DNA from: Enhygromyxa salina
GTDB lineage: Bacteria; Myxococcota_A; Polyangia; Nannocystales; Nannocystaceae
Length of the DNA: 64,000 nucleotides
Reading direction: 5' to 3'
Assembly (NCBI RefSeq): GCF_002994615.1
Contig: NZ_PVNK01000152.1
Span: forward strand, 34,591 to 98,590
The notes below the pieces were generated by a model. It ran no database searches, was not told where the DNA came from, and saw only the letters and a program-made list of their open reading frames with translations. The first letter of the stretch is position 1; the number at the start of each line of letters is the position of its first letter. A program made the translations under genes and the position numbers. Shown here piece after piece: positions 8,801 to 19,440 of the stretch.

Positions 8801-9307
8801 CTGCCCAGTGAACAGCGCCCCGCGGCGGACGTGAGCGCCGCGCTCGACCGATGGAAAAACGCGATTGGCTCGACCTGGTCTGGCAAACATCAACTCGGGC
8901 GTGTCGAGTGCGGCAGCCCCTTCATACCCGAGTGTTGCCGACTAAACGTCGAGTTTAACGTTGACTTCGTCGAGACTGATGTCCGCATGGGGCGAACCAT
9001 CGTCGTCGCCGACAACACCGCGCGAGCCAACGTCCGCGCGTGGCCCCTCAGCTCTGTCGACAACGTCGCCGCGCACGAATTCGGCCATCTGCTAGGTAAC
9101 CCGGACGAGTATATCGGCGCGACCTCGGTCGACTCATCCGTCAACGGGGATGGCGCCGTCAACGGCATCGACACCGACTCAATCATGGGCAAGGACCAGG
9201 ATGTGGTTCGCCTCCGCCACTATCAGACGATCTGCGACGCGCTATCAAGGGCGGTCATGCAGAAGCTCGGCAAGCAGTGGACCTTCAAGCCGGAGCGAAA
9301 GCTGTGA
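5822..9307 (+). CDS. vgrG: VgrG spike protein with C-terminal metzincin-like protease domain
   Basis: A 1161-residue evolved VgrG, the puncturing tip of a type VI secretion apparatus. Residues about 1-390 form the gp27-like hub. An OB-fold follows (HTDALGRVRVQFHAD near 417-431, then GYGAMVIPRVGMEVVVSF). The repetitive beta-helix needle runs to about 700. After a Gly/His-rich linker (about 725-740) comes an extension of more than 400 residues. It contains HEFGHLLGNPDEY: His1085, Glu1086, His1089, Gly1092 and Asp1095 fit HExxHxxGxxD, the zinc motif of snapalysin-type metzincins. A Met-turn-like DSIMG follows about 30 residues later. The extension is therefore inferred to be a secreted protease effector. 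Its stop overlaps the next gene by 3 bases (GTGA). No other T6SS gene is in the window. Confidence 0.92.
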   Translation: MADKPEIRDTERLHPVTAELWFPRGPALNVKVRRVSGHERLAGPYEFEVEFSLEAGAIDLEQLLGTECELILDRSGLGRHIYGIVARVEFALDADADALVGDEGARVIVTPAFSLLNQDIDTRFFSGMSVIEILDEVLGASLQGYRREVDVGSHIIRDYPRRDYCVRFRESTLAFCERVMQEEGIGYFFQADLDGERERMVLFDNNEDCAQVELLVPEPIPIVRTRPDELDRESLQQLDWLARRVPNRVIARAYNLKDPAHIEQAAAQREASVEQQVVVEGQRRHIIDDPIDDPAGTNFDGAGLEQSQRTASLAFERYGVDAGEGRGRGNAIGFVPGAVFEVGEGAQDSRRDSSFLLTRVDHEAIRDESPGADGFRYENRFSCTPSTQPYRPERARPRPSVQGVLTGVIVGPEGEEVHTDALGRVRVQFHADRHAEGLEPSSCWVRVAQIWAGQGYGAMVIPRVGMEVVVSFIDGNPDCPIVTGCVYNGAQEPPYPLPAELTKTTFKSRSSPGGEGFNELRVEDAKGSEQIFVHGQRRMDVRVRGSLLETTGANREEVVGGDHSTLVRGDVNHHVEGASYVKVDGPQYNWANADVSERYETNHFVNAVELSQLTAGKVVMEASGSFGINANDVRLGGTNSVSIWSGEKLVLESYRSLELKVGDSFIMLSRGGLSIGGPLVRINSGGGVDSLDIHNNGLWVSPVRLDSYKPWDALAADDGKPGRKHGGGGGGRRTHEHEVIEPQRAPPKPLPDPPHPSPSDDDYQLVDGKGAVTSLAWIDEEAWCGETAELAIEAADNSPGARAGLWLVDAMDGSTLQGGIGFDLRDGTHKTEIYDILPRLAGGQREKDRLVHGFALTQRTPSPLRVRFLSDLPASTQTIGEQSFTLSVSNYTVKIRGTIRYVRAWMYYIINVSGCMPDVTPGRIGGRCYGTTNWWYCKKVAPEKFVFWNGAQWLPVPNSWTDPHGVNLYGTAVWREPYGVVATQHGQSPWPDPLPSEQRPAADVSAALDRWKNAIGSTWSGKHQLGRVECGSPFIPECCRLNVEFNVDFVETDVRMGRTIVVADNTARANVRAWPLSSVDNVAAHEFGHLLGNPDEYIGATSVDSSVNGDGAVNGIDTDSIMGKDQDVVRLRHYQTICDALSRAVMQKLGKQWTFKPERKL

Positions 9308-10329
9308 CCGACGCCCCGCCCCCCTTTCAGCTCGACCTGTGCAGCGCCCACGGGCGCAAGGTCGCGAGCGCCGCGCAGATCGACGACTGCTTCGACGTCC
9401 GCGAGTGGACCTCATGGCTCCGGATCCGCAGCGAGGTCTCGGGCTACATCCCCCCGAGCGTGGCCCCGAGCGACGACGAGGCGACCGCCTTCGTACCCCC
9501 GGTGTTCGAGCGAGACGGGCTCGCGGTCTTGGTCGTCGCGCGCTCGTTCGAGGACCTCACGGGCTCCGCGATCGGCCTGTTCTACATGCGCCTCGACAAG
9601 CAGGCGCTCGAGGGCATCCGCGCCGCCGTCGAGCAGACGCCGTGGATCGACCTGCCCCGGCCGATCGGCGGCGAGTTCACCGCCCCACAGATCCGCCTGC
9701 ACTACGCCAGGCCAGGCTTCGTGGTCCAGCGAGAGTTCAACGCCGCGTCCGGGAACTTCATCGAGGCGATCGGCCCGCTGTGGCAGCTGCTGTGCCGCCA
9801 CAGCGAGCGCGTGGCCGCGAACGCCTGCGCGACCCTGGAGATGAGCCTGCGCGCCGACCCCGACCCCGAGAGTCCGCGGACCTGGCGACTGACGCTGACC
9901 CTGCGCAACCTCGGCCACGATCCGATCGTGCTCACGGATCCGCGGGTCCCGAGCACCGACGGCGGCCCCCCGCGGCTCGAGCTGCGCTTTGGCAACGAGC
10001 CTGCTGACCCGCTGTGGCCGCTCGTCGAGACCACGCCGATCGCCACACCGAGCTTGCCGGGCGATGCCGGGCAGGTTGTCACCCTCGCCCACCGAAAGCG
10101 ACTCGAGATCGAGATCCCGTGGACACCACCGGGCCCCGGACACTATCGAGTCCTGGCCACATGGCGAGACTATCGCGGACCGCTCGAAGCCGTGCCCGGA
10201 CAGACGCCGTTCATGCCGCTGCCCCCGTCCGGACCGCCCTACTTTGGCTCGGGGCCCTATCCGATCCGGGGGGCGCTGTTTGGGCGGGTCCTCGTCGAGG
10301 TCCCGCCGCCGGATTCGACCACTTGCTGA
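9304..10329 (+). CDS. VgrG-linked partner protein, candidate immunity or adaptor
   Basis: A 341-residue protein starting at a GTG that overlaps the vgrG stop, which implies translational coupling. The frame is open a little upstream, but the overlapping GTG is the natural start. There is no signal peptide or membrane segment. The second half looks beta-rich (RTWRLTLTLRNLGHDPIVL) and could be an immunoglobulin-like sandwich. I do not recognise a family. Genes directly behind an evolved VgrG usually encode a cognate immunity protein or a chaperone/adaptor. A cytoplasmic protein would be unusual as immunity against a periplasmic protease, so either role remains open. Confidence 0.7.
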   Translation: MTDAPPPFQLDLCSAHGRKVASAAQIDDCFDVREWTSWLRIRSEVSGYIPPSVAPSDDEATAFVPPVFERDGLAVLVVARSFEDLTGSAIGLFYMRLDKQALEGIRAAVEQTPWIDLPRPIGGEFTAPQIRLHYARPGFVVQREFNAASGNFIEAIGPLWQLLCRHSERVAANACATLEMSLRADPDPESPRTWRLTLTLRNLGHDPIVLTDPRVPSTDGGPPRLELRFGNEPADPLWPLVETTPIATPSLPGDAGQVVTLAHRKRLEIEIPWTPPGPGHYRVLATWRDYRGPLEAVPGQTPFMPLPPSGPPYFGSGPYPIRGALFGRVLVEVPPPDSTTC

Positions 10330-10351
10330 AGCTGCCCGAGCGTCGCGGCCC

Positions 10352-11920
10352 TCAGCTACAGATCTGCTCGTAGGGCTGTCCAGGCAGCCAGGACGCCCAC
10401 TCCTGCTCCGTCGGGCCGCGCCCTACAGCCTCGCACGCAGCTCGAATCAACGCCCGCGCAGACGCGGGCGATACCCTCACCGATCCATCGAGACTCGCTG
10501 TCACCAAATAGTCTCCGGGACTCAACATGACCATGCCGGACACCGCCGCGGGGCCGCTGCCTACGATGTGAAGGTACTCCTCGTTCCACGGATCGCGCAC
10601 TTGGACCGTGCCGTCAGTGTGCCCTGAGTAGAGCCGGTCGCCGAGGGGGGAAAACGAGACCCACTCTACACCACCGACTTCTTCCCTTCGGTGCGAGGTA
10701 GTGCCGACATCGCCCCCATTCAGCGACCACCACAGCAGCTCGCCATCTCGACTGGCTGTCGCCAACCAGTTTCCATCGGCCGAAAAGCTCGCCGAGATGA
10801 TGGTCTCTGAATGCCCACGCAATACTTTTGTTTGTAAGGGACCGGAGCCGACAGTCCACAGCCTCCCATTGCGGTCGGCCGACAGCAGGTGCTTGCTGTC
10901 CGGGCTGAACGCCAGGGTCGTGATCGCTTGGTCATGGGCCTTCGATATCGAGCCAGGTCCGCCGTCGTCGTCGAGATCCCACCGATAGATTACGCCGTCG
11001 CCGTCGCCTGCGAACAGGTACCTGTCGTCAGGCGTCAGACCCAGCCGCACGATTTCGACCCGTGCGCGACCCCGCTCGGTCCCCAACCAGTCCCGCCCGA
11101 CGCTCCACTCGCGCACCGAATCGTTGGTCGCGTACGAGAACAGGCGCTCGCCATCGGACGAAAACACTAGATCCCGGATCTCGCCTCGGTGGCCCTCGAG
11201 TCGCTTTGGATCGCCAGGTTGGCCCTCCTCGGAGATGTCCCAGACGAGGATCGACTGGTCATGGCCAGCCGTTGCGACCCAGCGCCCCGTTGGGGCGATG
11301 GCGAGGATCTCGACCGCGCCTTCGCTATCGGCGAGGATGTTGCGCTCGACCAGCCGGTCGTCACGCAACTCCCACACGATCGCGCCGCCCTTGCCCCCGG
11401 AGCCCACGACCAGCGAGCCCGCGCTGGCGAGCTTGATCTTGTCTTTGTCGTCTCCTGACTCGGGCCTGCGGCCCGACCCGCTCGCTTCGTTCGAGCCCTC
11501 GGAGCCTGGAAGACTGTCGTTATCATCTCCTGTCGGGACCCGAGCGTTCATGAGCTCGTCGGCGGGCAATGTGGCTAGCAGCTCACGCAACGTACGCTCG
11601 GCCCTGGCACCTTCGGGAGTGCGGAGGGAGGGGAGGACGTGCGCCGCCGAGGCGGCGATGAGTACGGCCGTGCGGGGCTCGGTGTCCGCGATTCTCAGCG
11701 CGTGTTGTGTCGCTGACCTGACCCTACGGGTACGATTGTAGTTGGGAGGCCCCGTGCACGGCGGCACGACGTTGTACTCCTCATCGGTGATTTCCTCCTC
11801 CTCCGGATCGTCGTGCATGAACACCCACGTCAACGCAGCACAAGCTGCCACGATGCCAAGCCCGACGGCGCCCAGCACGAGGCGCCGACGCCGGGGCCCT
11901 TCTGTGGTCGTGGAATCCAT
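10352..11920 (-). CDS. Membrane-anchored WD40 beta-propeller protein
   Basis: A 522-residue protein. A basic stretch (RRRR) precedes a single transmembrane helix (LVLGAVGLGIVAACAALTW), so the bulk probably lies outside the cytoplasm. A charged and Ser/Gly-rich region runs to about residue 175. At least seven WD40-type blades then follow, with strand ends such as SILVWDIS, DSVREWSV, GVIYRWDL, GRLWTV and GELLWWSL. In myxobacteria such propellers are often fused to a Ser/Thr kinase; here no kinase domain is present. The start is ATG 11920, with ATG 11935 as an alternative. Longer upstream extensions are translated repeats. The gene converges with the vgrG partner and leaves only 22 bp between stops. 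Confidence 0.8.
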   Translation of the reverse strand: MDSTTTEGPRRRRLVLGAVGLGIVAACAALTWVFMHDDPEEEEITDEEYNVVPPCTGPPNYNRTRRVRSATQHALRIADTEPRTAVLIAASAAHVLPSLRTPEGARAERTLRELLATLPADELMNARVPTGDDNDSLPGSEGSNEASGSGRRPESGDDKDKIKLASAGSLVVGSGGKGGAIVWELRDDRLVERNILADSEGAVEILAIAPTGRWVATAGHDQSILVWDISEEGQPGDPKRLEGHRGEIRDLVFSSDGERLFSYATNDSVREWSVGRDWLGTERGRARVEIVRLGLTPDDRYLFAGDGDGVIYRWDLDDDGGPGSISKAHDQAITTLAFSPDSKHLLSADRNGRLWTVGSGPLQTKVLRGHSETIISASFSADGNWLATASRDGELLWWSLNGGDVGTTSHRREEVGGVEWVSFSPLGDRLYSGHTDGTVQVRDPWNEEYLHIVGSGPAAVSGMVMLSPGDYLVTASLDGSVRVSPASARALIRAACEAVGRGPTEQEWASWLPGQPYEQICS

Positions 11921-11930
11921 CTCGGAATCG

Positions 11931-11990
11931 TACATGGGGCAACCGGACTTTACATGGGGCAACCGGACTTTACATGGGGCAACCGGACTT
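11931..11990 (+). repeat. Three perfect 20-bp tandem repeats
   Basis: The unit TACATGGGGCAACCGGACTT occurs three times without change at 11931-11950, 11951-11970 and 11971-11990. The array begins at the 5' end of the WD40 gene (minus strand) and runs directly into the first 44-nt repeat. It therefore lies in that gene's 5' leader or promoter. Confidence 0.95.
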
Positions 11991-12182
11991 AGAGTCTCAA
12001 TTTTGATCCTTCGATCACTTGCGAGGGGCGGGCAACCGGGCCGAGGGGCGGGCAACCGGACTGAGAGTCTCAATTTTGATCCTTCGATCACTTGCGGTGG
12101 GGTGGCCCGCCCACGGGCCACGCGGCAGGCAACCGAAGGCAACCGGACTTAGAGTCTCAATTTTGATCCTTCGATCACTTGC
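11979..12182 (+). repeat. Three 44-nt interspersed repeats with an internal palindrome
   Basis: Copies lie at 11979-12022, 12052-12095 and 12139-12182 and differ at one base. Each begins GCAACCGGACT, continues AGAGTCTCAATTTTGATCC and ends TTCGATCACTTGC. Each contains the hairpin TGATC-cttc-GATCA and is much more AT-rich than the surroundings. Intervals of 29 and 43 bp argue against a CRISPR array. They sit directly upstream of a REP-associated transposase gene. Confidence 0.92.
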
Positions 12183-12210
12183 CAGAGGGTGGCCCGCCCA
12201 CGGGCCACGC
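12101..12210 (+). repeat. Pair of REP-like palindromes before the transposase
   Basis: The 23-bp sequence that starts GGTGGCCCGCCCACG occurs at 12101-12123 and again at 12188-12210. It forms the hairpin GTGGCCCG-ccca-CGGGCCAC with an 8-bp stem. Short palindromes flanking a Y1/RAYT transposase gene are the typical arrangement of REP sequences, so these are candidate substrates of the neighbouring enzyme. The second copy overlaps the earliest possible GTG of the transposase frame. Confidence 0.75.
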
Positions 12211-12251
12211 AGAATCCTGCAACACCCTCGTCCGCGGGCCGACACCCTCGC

Positions 12252-13247
12252 GTGGCCATCTCCTCCGCCCGCAAACAAGCCAGCTCCGACCGCCGGGCCG
12301 CGAACCGGGCCCGAGGCCAGGCACGGCCCCACCCGCGGGTCCGCGCGCGGCCGATTCTCCCCTCGACCAGCTACAAGGTCACGAGGCGGTGCCTCGAGCG
12401 TCGCATGTTCCTCGCCCCCGGCCGCGCTCCCGACGAGATCGTCAACTTCATCGGCTACTGCCTCGCGTACACCGCCGCCAAGTTCGGCGTTCAGATCCAC
12501 GCGGCCGTGATGATGTCGGACCACTACCACATCGACCTCACCGACCCGCGCGGCGATCTCGTCCCCTGGAAGCAGCTGTTCAACAGCTTGATCGCCCGTG
12601 GCATCAACGCCCAACGCGGGCGCTTCGACTCCGTCTGGAGTGGCGACGGACCCTGCGACACCTGCCGCCCGAACGATGACGAGACGTTCAAGGATCTCGT
12701 GTACACCATCGCTAATCCGGTCGACGCTGGCCTCGTGAAGTGGGCGCGGCTCTGGCCGGGATTCACCACCGCGGACTGGCGTTTTGGCGAGACGCGGACC
12801 TTCAAGCGGCCCGAGGGGTTGTTCGACCCTGACGGCAACATGCCCGAAGAGGCGGCGCTGCCCCTGGTCCGACCGCCGATCTTCAGCGAGCTCGACGACG
12901 ACGCGCTGTACGACAAGCTCGCTGCAGCGGTGCGCGACGTTGAGCTCGAGATTCAGGCCGACTTTCGTGCCCAAAGCCGACGGTTCATGGGGCCGCGCAA
13001 GCTCGCGCGGCAACACTGGAACCGGGTGGCGATGAGCTTTGAGGAGCGCTTCACTGTCGCGCCCAAGGTTGCGGCGTCGTCCGTTTGGCGACGCTTGGCG
13101 CAGCTGCAGCGGGACCGCGACTGGGAGCGCAAATACGCGGAGGCGCGAGCGGCGTGGCGGATGGGGAAGCCTGCTGTGTTTCCGGCGGGGACCTACTGGC
13201 TGCGTCGCTTCGCTGGGGTCAGTGTGGCCCAACATCCGCCCTCGTGA
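12252..13247 (+). CDS. REP-associated tyrosine transposase (RAYT, IS200/Y1 HUH superfamily)
   Basis: A DNA nicking and joining enzyme of about 331 residues. The HUH motif is in MMSDHYHIDLTD (HYH) and the catalytic tyrosine in YTIANPVDAGLV, the RAYT signature. Between them lies LFNSLIARGINAQRGR. The N-terminal 40-50 residues are basic and low in complexity. The frame is open from a GTG at 12189, but that codon lies inside a repeat; GTG 12252 is preferred, with moderate certainty. The C-terminal part, about 150 residues past the Tyr motif, is longer than in minimal Y1 transposases. Repeats lie on both sides: palindromes and 44-nt units upstream, 104-bp units downstream. RAYTs are usually single-copy domesticated enzymes that spread REPs rather than themselves. 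Confidence 0.88.
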   Translation: MAISSARKQASSDRRAANRARGQARPHPRVRARPILPSTSYKVTRRCLERRMFLAPGRAPDEIVNFIGYCLAYTAAKFGVQIHAAVMMSDHYHIDLTDPRGDLVPWKQLFNSLIARGINAQRGRFDSVWSGDGPCDTCRPNDDETFKDLVYTIANPVDAGLVKWARLWPGFTTADWRFGETRTFKRPEGLFDPDGNMPEEAALPLVRPPIFSELDDDALYDKLAAAVRDVELEIQADFRAQSRRFMGPRKLARQHWNRVAMSFEERFTVAPKVAASSVWRRLAQLQRDRDWERKYAEARAAWRMGKPAVFPAGTYWLRRFAGVSVAQHPPS

Positions 13248-13356
13248 ACCTGCGACATGGGGAAAGGCGGGGTGGCTCGAGGCGATCCCGCGGGATGGTA
13301 ATTGTGTTGTGGCCGCGGGCTGGTGGTGGGGTGTGCGCGTGACCGAAGAATTGGCC

Positions 13357-13602
13357 TTCTTGGGCCGAAGATGAGCGTAAATTTGCGAATCGTCTGTGCT
13401 CGCGGGGCGTGCTCGAACCCCGGCCCGGACCACGTTCCTGCAAAGACTCCCCGTCCGGTATTCTTGGGCCGAAGATGGGCGTAAATTTGCGAATCGTCTG
13501 TGCTCGCGGGGCGTGCTCGAACCCCGGCCCGGACCACGTTCCTGCAAAGACTCCCCGTCCGGTATTCTGGACCACGTTCCTGCAAAGACTCCCCGTCCGG
13601 TA
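13357..13602 (+). repeat. 104-bp tandem repeats downstream of the RAYT gene
   Basis: Two 104-bp units at 13357-13460 and 13461-13564 differ by one base (GAAGATGAGC versus GAAGATGGGC). A third, partial copy of the last 34 or so bases runs to 13602, and a further scrap (CTTCCGGTATTCTG) lies at 13614-13627. Each unit has the AT-rich core GTAAATTTGCGAATCGTC and a hairpin CGGGG...CCCCG. The array lies between the RAYT stop and the hemL stop. It is unrelated in sequence to the repeats upstream of the RAYT. Confidence 0.92.
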
Positions 13603-13660
13603 TTCTTCTGTGCTTCCGGTATTCTGCAACGTTGCCCGAGGGAATCGCTCGCCCCAAGCC

Positions 13661-17694
<4,034 letters not shown>

Positions 17695-17937
17695 CAGGTT
17701 GCTTGGGTGGTCTCGGGGGCCCGGCTCCGGCCGGATTGCGCACTGCACGCACTGCCCACTTCTGACCCCGGCAGCATAGCTCTCGACGGACACGCTTGCA
17801 CGGGTCCAAACACCTAAAAATAGGCCGAATTCTCTAAAATTACGCGAATTTGGGTCCGCGTGAGCGGCCCCGATCTCGGTCTCGAAGCAGGTCGCTCTTC
17901 AGGGTGCTTTTGCGTGAGTCTCGAGCGACCCTGAGCG
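17695..17937 (-). promoter_or_regulatory. Upstream region of gyrA-hemL with an AT-rich block
   Basis: This 243-bp gap precedes gyrA. A block at about 17811-17856 (containing CCTAAAAATAGGCC and TCTCTAAAATTACGCG) is strikingly AT-rich for this genome and is the likeliest site of the gyrA promoter. No convincing -35/-10 pair at standard spacing was found, so the call rests on composition and position alone. Confidence 0.3.
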
Positions 17938-18543
17938 TCAGCGCCGCAGCGCTCGCGCCCGCTGGGCGTCGCAGCGAAACGGGCACACCCCGCCGGGTTC
18001 ACGCGCGAGCGCGAGCGGGGCGAAGACCTCTTCAACGAGGCGCTGGAGGCTGGCCCGCTGGTCCCCGAGCCGACGGCTGTCGAGCCCGACGACCATGGCC
18101 GCGAGCACGACCGGGAACATCATCGCGGTGCCCAGCAGCAAGCCCGTGGTCCAAAACTGGAGCGGGATGATCAGCAGCGCGACCCCGGCCACGCCCAGGT
18201 ACCCCGCGCGCGTCAGCGGGTGGAGGCGAAAACGCAGCACGAGCTCGCTCCCGCCCTCCGCCCGGCGCTCGACTCGGCCCTCGAGGACCGCGTAGGCGCC
18301 GGGCTCCCACACGCCGGGCTCGGACGCGCGGCCAGCGAGGATGAACCCACGCTCCCCGCGCTCGAGCACGAAGCGGGTGTCCGGGCCGCGCACGGTCCCG
18401 AGGGAGGCGAGACGGGCCTCGGTCACGCGCTTGTCAGCGAGCAGCTCGGCGACCACGCGCTCGGGCGCGAGCGGCAGCGCGAAGCGAAGTGGTGGCTGGC
18501 GCGCCTCGGGCTCGAGCCGTGCGAGGGGACCCACGAGCACCAA
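17938..18543 (-). CDS. Hypothetical membrane protein with two C-terminal helices
   Basis: About 201 residues; family not recognised. The first 110 residues form a soluble, probably beta-rich region (DTRFVLERGERGFILAG, AYAVLEGRVERR). Two hydrophobic helices follow at about 113-130 (YLGVAGVALLIIPLQFW) and 134-153 (LLLGTAMMFPVVLAAMVVGL). A basic tail ends in RARALRR. The first codon is TTG at 18543; GTG 18540 and GTG 18534 are alternatives. It follows the gene at 18622-19440 after 78 bp in the same direction. That neighbour also has a two-helix unit, so a shared membrane role is possible but unproven. Confidence 0.6.
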   Translation of the reverse strand: MVLVGPLARLEPEARQPPLRFALPLAPERVVAELLADKRVTEARLASLGTVRGPDTRFVLERGERGFILAGRASEPGVWEPGAYAVLEGRVERRAEGGSELVLRFRLHPLTRAGYLGVAGVALLIIPLQFWTTGLLLGTAMMFPVVLAAMVVGLDSRRLGDQRASLQRLVEEVFAPLALAREPGGVCPFRCDAQRARALRR

Positions 18544-18621
18544 CCATACAGTGGCCGCGGCCGACCCGGGAGCGAAGATCTCGCGCGGGCGCCCGCTCCG
18601 CGGGGTCCCCAGGCTCGAGCT

Positions 18622-19440
18622 TCACTCGTCTGCTTGTGACGGTGCTGCCGCGGGCCGACGCGGGACCTGCTCGATGAAGCCGTGATCCGGATCCACGATC
18701 GCAACCACGCTCGGCGCCCGACTCGGCGCGTCGATGTCGACGTCGAGCTCCCCGGCCTCTCGATCATCGTCGCCCCCGAGGTAGCCGCCCTCGAGCCGCT
18801 CGGGATGCACGTGCACACTCGCGAGGTACACGCGTGAGGGGCGGTCGTCTCCGGCCCCGAGCTCGGCCAGCAGCGCCTCGGGGACGAGGTGGATCCCGAA
18901 CGCGTCGCGGTCGACGATCAACGCCCGCAGCGGAACCAAGTCGGGCCCGCCCGAGCGATCGAAGCCCGCGTCGACCGCCGCCGCCGCGCGCTCGAGCCAC
19001 GCGCGATCGAAGCGCCGCTCGTCGTCGAGGCAGAACAACACGACGGCCCGCCCGACGCGCTTGCCCGGCCGCCGCAGCCACTCGTCGCTGCGCAGGACCA
19101 CGCCCAGGACCAGCGGCCCCGACTCGAGCGCCTGGGCGCGCAGCTTGCCCGAGCGCGACTGCGAGATCGTGCCCCACACGAAGCCCCCGATCCACAGCCC
19201 GATGCCCGCGTAGGTCCAGCTGAAGGAGATCTTGTCCATCGCGCCGAGGATCACCGCCGCGACCAGCCCGACCGCCCCGACGCCGGACAACAGGTCGCCG
19301 AGGCAGCCCCGATCCCCCCGGGCCATGCGCGTCAGCTCGTCGTCGTCGAGCGAGCGAGGCGTCGCCTCGAAACGGTCGCGGACGCTGACGAGGGCTCGGG
19401 ACACGGCGGGGACCTTTGCAGATTCGACGCGAGTTGTCAT
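18622..19440 (-). CDS. Hypothetical membrane protein
   Basis: A 272-residue protein not assigned to a family. A hydrophilic N-terminus of about 50 residues precedes two transmembrane helices (GVGAVGLVAAVILGAM and YAGIGLWIGGFVWGTI). A soluble domain of about 170 residues then follows with motifs VVLFCLDDERRFDRAWL and RVYLASVHVHPERLEGG. The ATG at 19440 overlaps the stop of the upstream gene by 4 bp (ATGA), which shows co-translation. In-frame sequence further upstream is low-complexity Arg/Gly translation of the neighbouring gene and was rejected. Confidence 0.65.
   Translation of the reverse strand: MTTRVESAKVPAVSRALVSVRDRFEATPRSLDDDELTRMARGDRGCLGDLLSGVGAVGLVAAVILGAMDKISFSWTYAGIGLWIGGFVWGTISQSRSGKLRAQALESGPLVLGVVLRSDEWLRRPGKRVGRAVVLFCLDDERRFDRAWLERAAAAVDAGFDRSGGPDLVPLRALIVDRDAFGIHLVPEALLAELGAGDDRPSRVYLASVHVHPERLEGGYLGGDDDREAGELDVDIDAPSRAPSVVAIVDPDHGFIEQVPRRPAAAPSQADE

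Noticed and set aside
11936..12142. N-terminal extension of the WD40 protein
   Set aside because: It translates the 20-bp and 44-nt repeats; a normal anchor sequence begins at ATG 11920.
11979..12210. Possible CRISPR array from three 44-nt repeats
   Set aside because: Spacers would be 29 and 43 bp, contain parts of the repeats themselves, and no cas genes are present.
13357..13564. tRNA T-arm-like segment (GGGGTTCGAGCACGCCCC) in the 104-bp repeat
   Set aside because: The loop is 10 nt rather than 7 and no acceptor, D or anticodon arms can be drawn around it.
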